A DNA stretch of 9,038 nt from positions 1-9,038 of the forward strand of contig JALUNR010000130.1 in the NCBI GenBank assembly GCA_027055005.1, given 5' to 3'. Every line of letters starts with the position of its first letter. Positions within the stretch are counted from its first letter, which is position 1. Under the pieces are notes generated by a model. That model saw only the letters and a program-made list of their open reading frames with translations, made no database searches and had not been told where the DNA came from. The stretch comes from Campylobacterales bacterium (GTDB taxonomy: Bacteria; Campylobacterota; Campylobacteria; Campylobacterales; QNZT01). Positions 1 to 6,584 of the stretch are shown in pieces. Both the position numbers and the translations under genes were made by a program.

Positions 1-29
1 ATGCTTTAAGAGATGTGATAAATGAATAA
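1..29 (+). CDS. C-terminal end of an upstream frame, possibly fliM
   Basis: Reading from base 3 gives a short tail, ALRDVINE, ending in TAA at 27-29. It overlaps the fliY start at 22 by 8 bp. In Campylobacterota fliM commonly lies directly before fliY, and such a stop/start overlap is typical of translationally coupled flagellar switch genes, so fliM is the natural guess. The visible peptide is too short to confirm the family; the other two forward frames also end within 25 bases. Confidence 0.3.
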
Positions 30-840
30 ATTTTTTGAACTTTTAAGTGAAGAAGTAAGAAGTGTGATTGAGGGATTGACTGGCTATGTTGGTAAGTTTG
101 ATTTAGTTGGAGAAACTAAAGAAATAGGTTTATCATGTGCTAGAGTTGATATAGATAGTGAAAAAGGAAAATTAGCTTTTTTTATGAGTGTTGGTATAGC
201 TACTGCTCTTGGAGATTTGATGTTAGGGGGTAGTGGTGAAGAGAAAGAAAGCTTAGATGATGATGATCTTGATGCAACAAAAGAGATAATATCAAATATT
301 TTTGGTTCTTTAGCTACATCTCTATCAACAGATGAAGAATTACCTAATTTAGGATTTAATATAGAAAATATAAAAGAGGTAAGCAATGATTCTTTAGATG
401 ATTTTGAAAAAGTTTTTGATTTTGAATTAATAGTAGAAGAGAGTAGTGGACACTGTTATTTAGGTTTGACTAAAGAGTTTATTTCTATATTTGAATCTTC
501 TAAAAAAGAGGAAGAAAAAGAAAAAATAGTAACAAATAATAATTGTATATCTGATGATGTAAAATTAACAGATGAAGAAATTAAAAATATTTCACTTATT
601 ATGGATGTTCAACTTCCTGTTCGTGTAAGAATAGGAACAAAAACTATACTTTTAAAAGATGTATTAAAAATGGATATAGGATCTGTTGTAGAACTTGATC
701 AGTTAGCAAATGCACCTCTTGATATATTGGTTGGTGAGAAGATTATAGCAAAAGGTGAAGTTGTTATCGTTGATGGAAATTTTGGTGTTCAAATAGTTGA
801 TATAGGAACTCAAAGGGAGCTACTATCAAAAATTCAATAA
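22..840 (+). CDS. fliY: Flagellar motor switch protein FliY (CheC-like domain plus FliN/SpoA domain)
   Basis: Component of the cytoplasmic C-ring, which sets flagellar rotation direction and supports export. The 272-aa protein has three parts. Residues about 1-155 form a CheC/FliM-middle-like domain, with the helix DATKEIISNIFGSLATSLS at 84-102. Residues about 156-188 are a charged Lys/Glu-rich linker. Residues about 191-263 form the SpoA/FliN domain, with LIMDVQLPVRVRIG, the VLKMDIGSVVELD core, and GEVVIVDGNFGVQIVDI. Two domains distinguish FliY from plain FliN (about 100-140 aa). In the CheC-type phosphatase pattern E-x2-N, the Asn position appears to be Ser91, with Asn one residue later, so CheY-P phosphatase activity is doubtful by eye. 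The ATG at 22 has an AAGAG-type ribosome site at 8-12. The last four residues (SKIQ) may be an extension caused by loss of a TGA stop at 826-828; see mnmA. Confidence 0.9.
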   Translation: MNKFFELLSEEVRSVIEGLTGYVGKFDLVGETKEIGLSCARVDIDSEKGKLAFFMSVGIATALGDLMLGGSGEEKESLDDDDLDATKEIISNIFGSLATSLSTDEELPNLGFNIENIKEVSNDSLDDFEKVFDFELIVEESSGHCYLGLTKEFISIFESSKKEEEKEKIVTNNNCISDDVKLTDEEIKNISLIMDVQLPVRVRIGTKTILLKDVLKMDIGSVVELDQLANAPLDILVGEKIIAKGEVVIVDGNFGVQIVDIGTQRELLSKIQ

Positions 841-857
841 CAAAAGTTTTAGTTGCT
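813..857 (+). promoter_or_regulatory. Ribosome binding site and missing N-terminal codons of mnmA
   Basis: AAGGGAG at 813-819 is the best Shine-Dalgarno match near mnmA. It sits 5 nt before ATC at 825-827, in frame with mnmA. From that ATC the frame reads (I)KNSITKVLVA directly into MSGGVDS, supplying the conserved first beta strand (K-V-L-V-A) present in MnmA proteins. No ATG, GTG or TTG exists in this frame between the TGA at 798-800 and the ATG at 858. If base 827 were G instead of C, an ATG would appear at 825 and fliY would end at TGA 826-828, an ordinary ATGA overlap. Confidence 0.6.
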
Positions 858-1859
858 ATGAGTGGGGGAGTTGATTCTACTGTTGTTGCATATCTTTTAA
901 AACAAAAGGGATATAAGATAGAGGGAGTTTATATGAAACTTCATAACTCTCCAGATTATCATGAAAAAAATTTACAAAATATTGAGTTAGTATCTAGCTA
1001 TTTAGGGATAAAATACCATATTTTAGATTTGCAAAGTGAATTTGAAAAAGAGGTTTATATACCATTTATACAGACTTATAAAGCTGGTCAAACTCCAAAT
1101 CCATGTGTAATATGCAATAGAAAGATAAAGCTAGGGAAAATGCTTGATTTTGCTTTGGAAAAAGGATTTGATTTTCTTGCAACTGGGCATTATGCAAAGA
1201 TAGAAAATGGTAAAATTATCTCTCCAAAAGATAAGAACAAAGATCAAAGTTACTTTTTATCAAATGTAAAAAAAGAAACATTGAAAAATATTATGTTTCC
1301 ATTGGGTGATATGTTTAAAGATGAAGTCAAAAAAATAGCAAGTGAGATAGAAATATTAAAATCAATAGCAAAGCAAAAAGAGAGTAGTGAAATCTGCTTT
1401 GTACCTAATACATATCTCGATATCTTAAAAGAGCATTATGATGTAAAAAAAGAGGGCGAAGTCCTAAATAGTAGTGGTGAAGTTATAGGATATCACTTTG
1501 GATATATGAATTATACAATAGGACAAAGAAAAGGTTTTCGTTTAAAAGTAGCTCATGAACCTCATTATGTATTAAAAATCATTCCTGAAAAAAATCAAAT
1601 AATAGTTGGGAAAAAAGATGAACTTTTAAAAAATGATTTTTTTGTAAAAGATTTAAATCTTTTTATTGATATAGATAAAGAGTTTGAGTGTGAAGTAAAG
1701 ATAAGATACCGATCTCCAAAAGTTAAATGTACAATATTTAAACTCGAAAATAATAATGCAAAAGTAGTTTTTAACTCTCCACAATCTGGAATTACTCCAT
1801 CACAAGTGGCAGCGTTTTATGATAAAGATATAGTTATAGGTTCAGCTATAATATTATGA
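858..1859 (+). CDS. mnmA: tRNA-specific 2-thiouridylase MnmA
   Basis: Transfers sulfur to U34 of tRNAs for Lys, Glu and Gln (s2U), using ATP to adenylate the base. It acts in the cytosol. Counted from ATG 858 (333 aa), the sequence shows the PP-loop SGGVDS at 2-7, NPCVICN at 81-87 with the likely nucleophile Cys86 (the adjacent Cys83 replaces the Asp of the E. coli NPDIMCN motif), ATGHYAKI at 108-115, DQSYFLS at 129-135, and the second catalytic cysteine Cys180 in SSEICFVPN. A beta-barrel C-terminal domain follows, with NYTIGQRKGF and SGITPSQVAAFYD. Starting at ATG 858 removes the first beta strand (KVLVA) that normally precedes SGGVDS. The true product is probably about 344 aa from a non-AUG codon at 825, or the sequence carries an error there. 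There is no clear Shine-Dalgarno before 858. The 3' end overlaps the convergent ATPase gene by 6 bp. Family assignment is firm; the start is not. Confidence 0.95.
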   Translation: MSGGVDSTVVAYLLKQKGYKIEGVYMKLHNSPDYHEKNLQNIELVSSYLGIKYHILDLQSEFEKEVYIPFIQTYKAGQTPNPCVICNRKIKLGKMLDFALEKGFDFLATGHYAKIENGKIISPKDKNKDQSYFLSNVKKETLKNIMFPLGDMFKDEVKKIASEIEILKSIAKQKESSEICFVPNTYLDILKEHYDVKKEGEVLNSSGEVIGYHFGYMNYTIGQRKGFRLKVAHEPHYVLKIIPEKNQIIVGKKDELLKNDFFVKDLNLFIDIDKEFECEVKIRYRSPKVKCTIFKLENNNAKVVFNSPQSGITPSQVAAFYDKDIVIGSAIIL

Positions 1860-2447
1860 TTGATAATAAATATCATCACTACACCATTTAGCTAAATCCC
1901 TATCATGAGTGATAAGGAGTATTCCAACTCTATCTAAAAATTGTATTAAAAGCTTCATAACATTTAATGCAGTGATATTATCTAAAGCACTAGTTGGTTC
2001 ATCTGCTAGTATTAAGTCTGGTTTTTGTAAAAGACTTCTTAAAATTGAGCATCTTTGAAGTTGTCCACCACTAAGCTTATGAGGTTTTTTGTAAAGTATT
2101 TTTTTTTCAAGATTTAGTCTTTTTAAATATCCATCTAAATCATCTAGTTTAGCTACATCTTTTATTTGATTTAAGATGGAATATGATGGATGGAAAGAGG
2201 AGTACGGGTCTTGAAAAATTTGAACTGCTTTTTTTACTTTTATTTTGCCTTTTATTGGTATAAGCTCTCCTGTGATAAGCTCATATAGTGTACTTTTGCC
2301 ACTTCCACTTTCTCCAACTATTGCTTTAAGCTCTCCTCTTTTTAAACTAAATGTAAAATCTTTATATAAAAGTTTGTTTTTGTTATATCCAAAAGTCAAA
2401 TCTTTGATGGATAATACAAGGTTACTTTCTTGTATTTCCATTGCCAT
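1854..2447 (-). CDS. ABC transporter ATP-binding protein, OppF/DppF/NikE-like, orphan
   Basis: A compact 197-aa nucleotide-binding subunit. Visible motifs: Walker A GESGSGKST at 45-53, Q-loop QIFQDPYSSFHP at 76-87, signature LSGGQLQR at 125-132, Walker B LILADE at 145-150, D-loop SALD at 153-156, and H-loop His181. The QDPYSSF.P form of the Q-loop region is typical of the second ATPase (DppF, OppF, NikE) of peptide and nickel importers. Those are usually about 260-330 aa and often carry a C-terminal oligopeptide-specific extension, absent here. No permease, binding protein or partner ATPase is in the window, so the substrate is unknown. The start overlaps the proA 3' end by 26 bp; ATG at 2447 or 2441 could serve, and neither has a strong ribosome site, suggesting coupling to proA translation. 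The 3' end overlaps mnmA by 6 bp. Confidence 0.85.
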   Translation of the reverse strand: MAMEIQESNLVLSIKDLTFGYNKNKLLYKDFTFSLKRGELKAIVGESGSGKSTLYELITGELIPIKGKIKVKKAVQIFQDPYSSFHPSYSILNQIKDVAKLDDLDGYLKRLNLEKKILYKKPHKLSGGQLQRCSILRSLLQKPDLILADEPTSALDNITALNVMKLLIQFLDRVGILLITHDRDLAKWCSDDIYYQS

Positions 2448-3657
2448 ATATTTTATATTTGTATGTTGTTAAATCATTGATTCCCATCGGACCTCTTGAG
2501 TGAAGTTTGTTTGTACTTATTCCGACTTCAGCACCAAATCCAAATTCTCCTCCATCAGTAAACTGGGTAGAAGCATTAAGATAAACACAAGCTGCATCGA
2601 CTTTGTTTAAGAATTCTTCGCTAGCACTAACAGAGTTTGTGATGATTGCTTCAGAATGACCAGAACCATATTTTGATATATGTTCTATTGCTTCTTTAAC
2701 TCCATCTACAATTTTTATGCTAAGTATATTAGCTAAATATTCAGTATCAAAATCTTTTTCATTTGCTACATTTGTAGAGATTATAGATTTTGTAGCTTTG
2801 CATCCTCTAAGTTCAGTATCAAACTTTTCAAACTCTTTTTTCAAAAGTGGTAAAACTTTAGGAGCTATATTTTTATCAACTAGGAGAGTTTCCATTGCAT
2901 TGCATATACCAACTCTTCTGCATTTTGCATTTATAGCAACTTTTACTGCCATATCTATATCTGCATCGGTGTCTATATAAGTATGACAAAGTCCTTTATC
3001 ATGTTTTACAACTGGAATAGTAGAATTTTCACTAACATATTTTATAAGTCCTTCGCCTCCTCTAGGAATAATAAGATCAACAAATTTATCCATTTTTATC
3101 ATTTTATCAACACCAGCTCTACTAGAATCAGGTAAAAGTGATATTATCTCTTCTGGGAGTGAATTGTTTTTTAGTACTTTTTGTAATAGTGAAGCTATTA
3201 TTCTGTTAGAGTGATAAGCTTCTTTTCCTCCTTTTAGTATGGCTACATTTCCACTTTTAAAACAAAGTGATGCTGTATCACTCGTAACATTTGGACGAGA
3301 TTCATAAATGATACCTATAACTCCTATTGGAACTGATACTTTATGTATAGTGATACCACTCTCAACACTCCAACCTTCCAAAACTCTTCCAACAGGTTCT
3401 TTTAGTGAAGCTATTTCTTTTATAGATTTTGCCATTGCAAGTATTCGAGTTTTATTTAACAATAATCTATCGACCATAGCATTGCTTAGATTATTTTCTT
3501 TTGCATACTCCAAATCTTTTTTGTTTTCATCTTTTATAACACTTATGTTACTCTCAAGTATATTCGCAAATTCATTTAAAATCCTACTTTTATCTGCTGG
3601 AGATATAGTAGAAATAGTAGAACTTGCTAATTTTGCTTTTTGAAAGTAATTATCCAT
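2422..3657 (-). CDS. proA: Gamma-glutamyl phosphate reductase (glutamate-5-semialdehyde dehydrogenase) ProA
   Basis: Second step of proline synthesis: NADPH-dependent reduction of gamma-glutamyl phosphate to glutamate-5-semialdehyde in the cytosol. At 411 aa it is the usual full length (E. coli about 417). Diagnostic stretches: VPIGVIGIIYESRPNVT at 109-125, NVAILKGGKEAYHSN at 137-151, LIIPRGGEGLI at 195-205, KHDKGLCHTYID at 218-229, and the catalytic cysteine Cys252 in RRVGICNAMETLLV. The C-terminal end has FTDGGEFGFGAEVGISTNKLHSRGP. Its Shine-Dalgarno AAGGA overlaps the stop of the preceding gene 4 nt upstream, indicating a shared transcript. The glutamate kinase partner proB is not in the window. 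proA is the one clear metabolic enzyme in this leftward run. Confidence 0.97.
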   Translation of the reverse strand: MDNYFQKAKLASSTISTISPADKSRILNEFANILESNISVIKDENKKDLEYAKENNLSNAMVDRLLLNKTRILAMAKSIKEIASLKEPVGRVLEGWSVESGITIHKVSVPIGVIGIIYESRPNVTSDTASLCFKSGNVAILKGGKEAYHSNRIIASLLQKVLKNNSLPEEIISLLPDSSRAGVDKMIKMDKFVDLIIPRGGEGLIKYVSENSTIPVVKHDKGLCHTYIDTDADIDMAVKVAINAKCRRVGICNAMETLLVDKNIAPKVLPLLKKEFEKFDTELRGCKATKSIISTNVANEKDFDTEYLANILSIKIVDGVKEAIEHISKYGSGHSEAIITNSVSASEEFLNKVDAACVYLNASTQFTDGGEFGFGAEVGISTNKLHSRGPMGINDLTTYKYKIYGNGNTRK

Positions 3658-3661
3658 TGTA

Positions 3662-4222
3662 TTATCCTTTTAACTTTTTTAAAGACTCTTCCCTTAAGCT
3701 ATCAAAAACTTTTTTAGCACTTTTTAACTCTTCAGTTCCTTTTATCATAAATAAATCATTTGCTTTTTGAGTTAACTTGCTTATTTTTTGTTCAAACTCA
3801 TCTTTCAGTTGTTTATTAAGAAGAGTTTCTTTAGACATATTATTCTGTAAAATAGCATAATCATCTTGAATTTCTAGTAAAAGAGTTTCAAGTTCTTTGA
3901 TTTGCTCTTTTTTATCTTTTAAATTATTTTTGTAAATACTTATAGCTTTTTTAAGATTATTGTATTGATTTGTCTTTTTTTTCAGCACTCTTTCACTTTT
4001 TAAAAGTTGCTCTTCCAAATGAATGACTTTTCTATGTTCATCTCTTAAGTTTTGTTTTATAGAAATAAGATCATTATCTTTGTTATTCAAACTATCTCTT
4101 AAAAATTTATTTTCATTTTTAAATTTTTGTATTGATTTTGATTTAGAGTATAAATACCCTATCATATAACCAAGAGCTATTGCTCCTACTAAATCTAATG
4201 TTAAATTAATTGTACTCATCAT
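3662..4222 (-). CDS. Membrane-anchored coiled-coil protein of unknown function
   Basis: I do not recognise a family. The 186-aa product has an N-terminal hydrophobic segment at about residues 6-25 (LTLDLVGAIALGYMIGYLYS) followed by a basic patch (KSKSIQKFK), as expected for an N-out/C-in anchor. From about residue 36 to 160 there is an almost unbroken Lys/Glu/Leu-rich stretch with heptad-like leucines, i.e. a predicted coiled coil, ending in a short helical tail (AKKVFDSLREESLKKLKG). Two adjacent ATGs exist at 4222 and 4219. The second is better spaced (7 nt) from the GGAG at 4227-4230, so the protein may start one residue later. The start overlaps the stop of the upstream gene (ATGATGA), so the two are probably coupled and their products may work together. 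Such a layout fits a cytoplasmic scaffold tethered to the inner membrane; that is inference only. Confidence 0.75.
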   Translation of the reverse strand: MMSTINLTLDLVGAIALGYMIGYLYSKSKSIQKFKNENKFLRDSLNNKDNDLISIKQNLRDEHRKVIHLEEQLLKSERVLKKKTNQYNNLKKAISIYKNNLKDKKEQIKELETLLLEIQDDYAILQNNMSKETLLNKQLKDEFEQKISKLTQKANDLFMIKGTEELKSAKKVFDSLREESLKKLKG

Positions 4223-4965
4223 TCTACTCCCTCAATTTTTATTATATTTTTATTGGATTTTGTGATATTTATATCATTTACCCAATTATATTTTTTTAAA
4301 ATGTATTTTTTTAACAAATCTACATCCCCATCACTTTGCAATCTTAGATTTACTTTTGTTTTACCTAAAACTTTAACCTTTCTAAAGATTTTTTTTAACA
4401 CTTTTTTGGTTGAAAAATCTAAATTTATTTTTTTAAAAATATTACTATTTTTATTTAATATATAATTTATATTTTGCTCAATTCCAAGAACATTTATAAC
4501 TCTTAGCAAAGATGAATTATCAATTATGTCAAAATTAATGTTTTCAGATTTATAAATCTTTTTTAATCTTAAAAATTCAACCTTGTTATTTAATAAAAAA
4601 TTTAACTCTATCCTTTTCCCATTTGCGATAATAGAAGCTTTTGTTAAATTAACATCACTCGAAAAATTTATTAGTTTTTTAAATAACTCTATTTCTTTTT
4701 TATTTTCTTTTGCATTAACAAAAGAAATCTTTTTTTGGCATGTAAAATTGTTACATCTATTGTTTATAAATTTTACAAAAGAACTACCTTCTAATCCTTT
4801 TGGTAACTGCGAAATAATAGTTGTATTCCCTTCACTATATAAATATAAAAATTTTATACTCTTTTTATATATGCTTTTAGTCAAATTTATTTGAAAAAAC
4901 AATATCAAACATACATACAATAAACTTGCTAAAAAACCTACAAATAAGATTGCTTTACTATTCAT
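4219..4965 (-). CDS. Single-pass membrane protein of unknown function
   Basis: No family recognised. The 248-aa product has one hydrophobic N-terminal segment at about residues 5-25 (ILFVGFLASLLYVCLILFF), with no Lipobox or clear signal-peptidase site, so it is likely an anchor. The rest is polar and Lys/Asn/Ile-rich. Residues about 96-145 (NLTKASIIANGKRIELNFLL, then a helix-like stretch) and about 200-248 (KTKVNLRLQSDGDVDLLKKY, then KNIIKIEGVE) each read as strand-helix-strand and loosely recall BON-type modules; this is a weak visual impression. A Cys pair (RCNNFTC) lies near residues 70-76. It is first in the leftward operon, with a TATAAT box at 4991-4996 and an AGG-type ribosome site about 9 nt before ATG 4965. 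The high A+T and Lys/Asn content suggests rapid drift or a lineage-specific gene. Confidence 0.7.
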   Translation of the reverse strand: MNSKAILFVGFLASLLYVCLILFFQINLTKSIYKKSIKFLYLYSEGNTTIISQLPKGLEGSSFVKFINNRCNNFTCQKKISFVNAKENKKEIELFKKLINFSSDVNLTKASIIANGKRIELNFLLNNKVEFLRLKKIYKSENINFDIIDNSSLLRVINVLGIEQNINYILNKNSNIFKKINLDFSTKKVLKKIFRKVKVLGKTKVNLRLQSDGDVDLLKKYILKKYNWVNDINITKSNKNIIKIEGVE

Positions 4966-4990
4966 TACACACTACCTATATGGATGACTA

Positions 4991-4996
4991 ATTATA
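4991..4996 (-). promoter_or_regulatory. Candidate sigma-70 -10 box for the leftward operon
   Basis: ATTATA on the plus strand is TATAAT on the minus strand. It would start transcription near 4984, leaving a leader of roughly 19 nt with an AGG ribosome site before ATG 4965. A run of seven A then seven T lies upstream at 5018-5031, about 34-47 bases before the start, resembling an A-tract/UP-type element. As is usual for Campylobacterota promoters, no good -35 box is visible. Confidence 0.5.
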
Positions 4997-5064
4997 CTTA
5001 AAAAAGAACAAAATAGTAAAAAAATTTTTTTAAAATAAAAATAAATATAAAAAATTAAGCTTAG

Positions 5065-5070
5065 TATAAT
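5065..5070 (+). promoter_or_regulatory. Candidate upstream -10 box for the CYTH-CHAD-like gene
   Basis: A perfect TATAAT that would start transcription near 5077, giving a leader of about 97 nt. It is bracketed by an 8-bp inverted repeat, ATTAAGCT (5054-5061) and AGCTTAAT (5088-5095). In such AT-rich DNA a match this short can arise by chance, so an operator is only a possibility. Confidence 0.35.
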
Positions 5071-5142
5071 AAATAAGACTTAAGTGTAGCTTAATGTAAA
5101 ATATTTATATTATTAGTTAATAATAATTTACTTTATGTTTGA

Positions 5143-5148
5143 TAAAAT
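5143..5148 (+). promoter_or_regulatory. Candidate proximal -10 box (gnTAnAAT type)
   Basis: GATAAAAT at 5141-5148 fits the extended -10 form gnTAnAAT described for Campylobacter. It would start near 5155, about 19 nt before the TTG at 5174, leaving the GAGG ribosome site at 5162-5165 in the leader. A near-copy (GATAAAAAT) follows at 5151-5159. Confidence 0.35.
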
Positions 5149-5173
5149 CTGATAAAAATATGAGGTTTGTATA

Positions 5174-6535
5174 TTGATTTTAAGAAAGTTTTTACTGAAA
5201 GAGGATGCTATATCAGGGCTTATAAAAAATAGAACTTTTTTTTATGAAAATAGTTTTTACTTAGATTTATCGATGTGTAAGAGTGTAAAATATACATTTG
5301 ATGAAAAGGATTATAAAAAAGTAGTATTTAAAAATAAAATAGGTAATGAAAAGTATTTTAAAGTTAGTAAAGAAGAGTACATAAAGAGTTTTAATAACAA
5401 AATAGGAAAGCTTTTAAATAAAAAGATATATGAACTTGATAAAAATAAAAGAGTAGAGATTTTTCAAAATAATCTCTCCCTTAGTTTTTTAAATGTATGC
5501 TTTAAAAATAAAGAAGAGTTTGATAAGTTTTTTGATATTAAAAAGTATCAAAAATATATAGATGAAGATGTCACTTTTGATAAAACTTATAGTGATATTT
5601 CAATAGCTAAATTTTGGAAAGCTTCATTTGGAAAAAATAATATATATGATGAATTTAAAAAAATAAACAAAAGTGTAAAGGATTATAAAATGGATGAAGT
5701 AATATATGATGAAATGAATAGTGCCAATGCTATTAGGATACAGTTATATTTTTTATATACTAAAATGGTTCAAACTAGGATGGAAATAATAAATAGCGAT
5801 TTAAAGGGTGAAGATTATCTTACTAGTTTTAGAAATAATATAGAAAAAATAATAATTCTTATAAAACAATATAAAGATATTTTTAATAAAGAAATTGCAA
5901 ATAAAGTTTTAGAAAATTTAAATCTTATATATTCTCATACAGATACTCAAAAAAATATATTAGCTATTAAAGAAAATTTTTCATCTTTAAAAAAATGTTT
6001 GGATGATAAAAAGTTTTATAATTTTTTACATATACATGATAAAAAAATAACGAGTGATGTTAAATTGTTTTTAGATTTTTTAAAAACTAAAGAGTATGCT
6101 ATTATTATAAAACAATTAGATCTTTTAATAAAAGAGGAAATAAAAGAAGAAAATTTTGAGATACAAGAAACTATTAAAAAAAGTTTAGATGTAAAAATAG
6201 CAAAAAGAATGAAAAAGTTTAAAAAAACATTTGAAAAATATATAGATTGTGATGATATAGAAGGAATGGAGAAAATTTTAAAAAATCTTAAAAAATTAAA
6301 AGTTTTAGCTGATGAATTTAAACATATATTTGATAGAGAAGATTTTTATAAAAGAAAAGAAAAAATTGATAAATTATATAAATTATTAAATACAATTTAT
6401 CTTGATCTTCTTGTTGAAAATTTATTACCTGATAGTATAAAAAATAAAAAAGATAAAAATTGTATAACCCAAAGATTAGAAAAACAGAGAATAGTTTTTA
6501 TGAAAAAAGTAAAAAAATCTTTTAAAAACTTATAA
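5174..6535 (+). CDS. Degenerate CYTH-CHAD-like protein (putative polyphosphate/triphosphate-binding)
   Basis: A 453-aa, lysine-rich, mostly helical protein with no signal or membrane segment. Residues 1-120 follow the layout of a CYTH domain: RKFLLKE at 4-10 where CYTH has ERKFLL, an FYLDLSMCKSVKYTF strand at 28-42, then KKVVFKNKIGNEKYFKVSKEEY at 48-69. Residues about 180-425 resemble the all-helical CHAD domain in two halves: DYLTSFRNNIEKIIILIKQY at 214-233, and MEKILKNLKKLKVLADEF starting near residue 364. CHAD proteins bind polyphosphate, and CYTH enzymes act on triphosphates. Here the CYTH ExExK glutamates are absent (MILRK) and the two usual CHAD histidines look replaced, so catalysis is doubtful and binding uncertain. 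The TTG start is chosen because GAGG at 5162-5165 is well placed and the CYTH opening starts there; the next ATG falls inside the domain. The assignment rests on pattern reading only; other helical K-rich families remain possible. Confidence 0.55.
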   Translation: MILRKFLLKEDAISGLIKNRTFFYENSFYLDLSMCKSVKYTFDEKDYKKVVFKNKIGNEKYFKVSKEEYIKSFNNKIGKLLNKKIYELDKNKRVEIFQNNLSLSFLNVCFKNKEEFDKFFDIKKYQKYIDEDVTFDKTYSDISIAKFWKASFGKNNIYDEFKKINKSVKDYKMDEVIYDEMNSANAIRIQLYFLYTKMVQTRMEIINSDLKGEDYLTSFRNNIEKIIILIKQYKDIFNKEIANKVLENLNLIYSHTDTQKNILAIKENFSSLKKCLDDKKFYNFLHIHDKKITSDVKLFLDFLKTKEYAIIIKQLDLLIKEEIKEENFEIQETIKKSLDVKIAKRMKKFKKTFEKYIDCDDIEGMEKILKNLKKLKVLADEFKHIFDREDFYKRKEKIDKLYKLLNTIYLDLLVENLLPDSIKNKKDKNCITQRLEKQRIVFMKKVKKSFKNL

Positions 6536-6536
6536 T
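6531..6536 (+). promoter_or_regulatory. Candidate -10 box for the M48 protease/menG/cmoA run
   Basis: TATAAT overlaps the stop codon (6533-6535) of the preceding gene and follows an A/T-rich stretch. It would start near 6543 and leave a leader of about 42 nt with AGGAG at 6574-6578 before ATG 6585. The 49-bp gap here, against 7-9 nt further on, supports a fresh transcription start. Confidence 0.4.
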
Positions 6537-6584
6537 CTACTTTTAGATATCATCATAGGTAAGAAATTATAATAGGAGTTTTTA

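Noticed and set aside
84..386. Long antisense open frame inside fliY, and similar ones inside proA, the unknown membrane gene, the ATPase gene and the M48 gene
   Set aside because: They lie wholly within confidently assigned genes on the other strand, have no family motifs, and their hydrophobic Ser/Phe/Leu-rich composition is the expected mirror of Lys/Glu-rich coding sequence.
5018..5035. A7T7 run followed by AAAA as a possible terminator hairpin
   Set aside because: It has no GC stem and lies upstream of both divergent genes, so it fits a promoter-side A-tract better than a terminator.
6568..6573. TATAAT immediately before the AGGAG of the M48 protease gene
   Set aside because: A start from this box would fall near 6580, after the ribosome site, giving a nearly leaderless transcript. 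The TATAAT at 6531 fits better.
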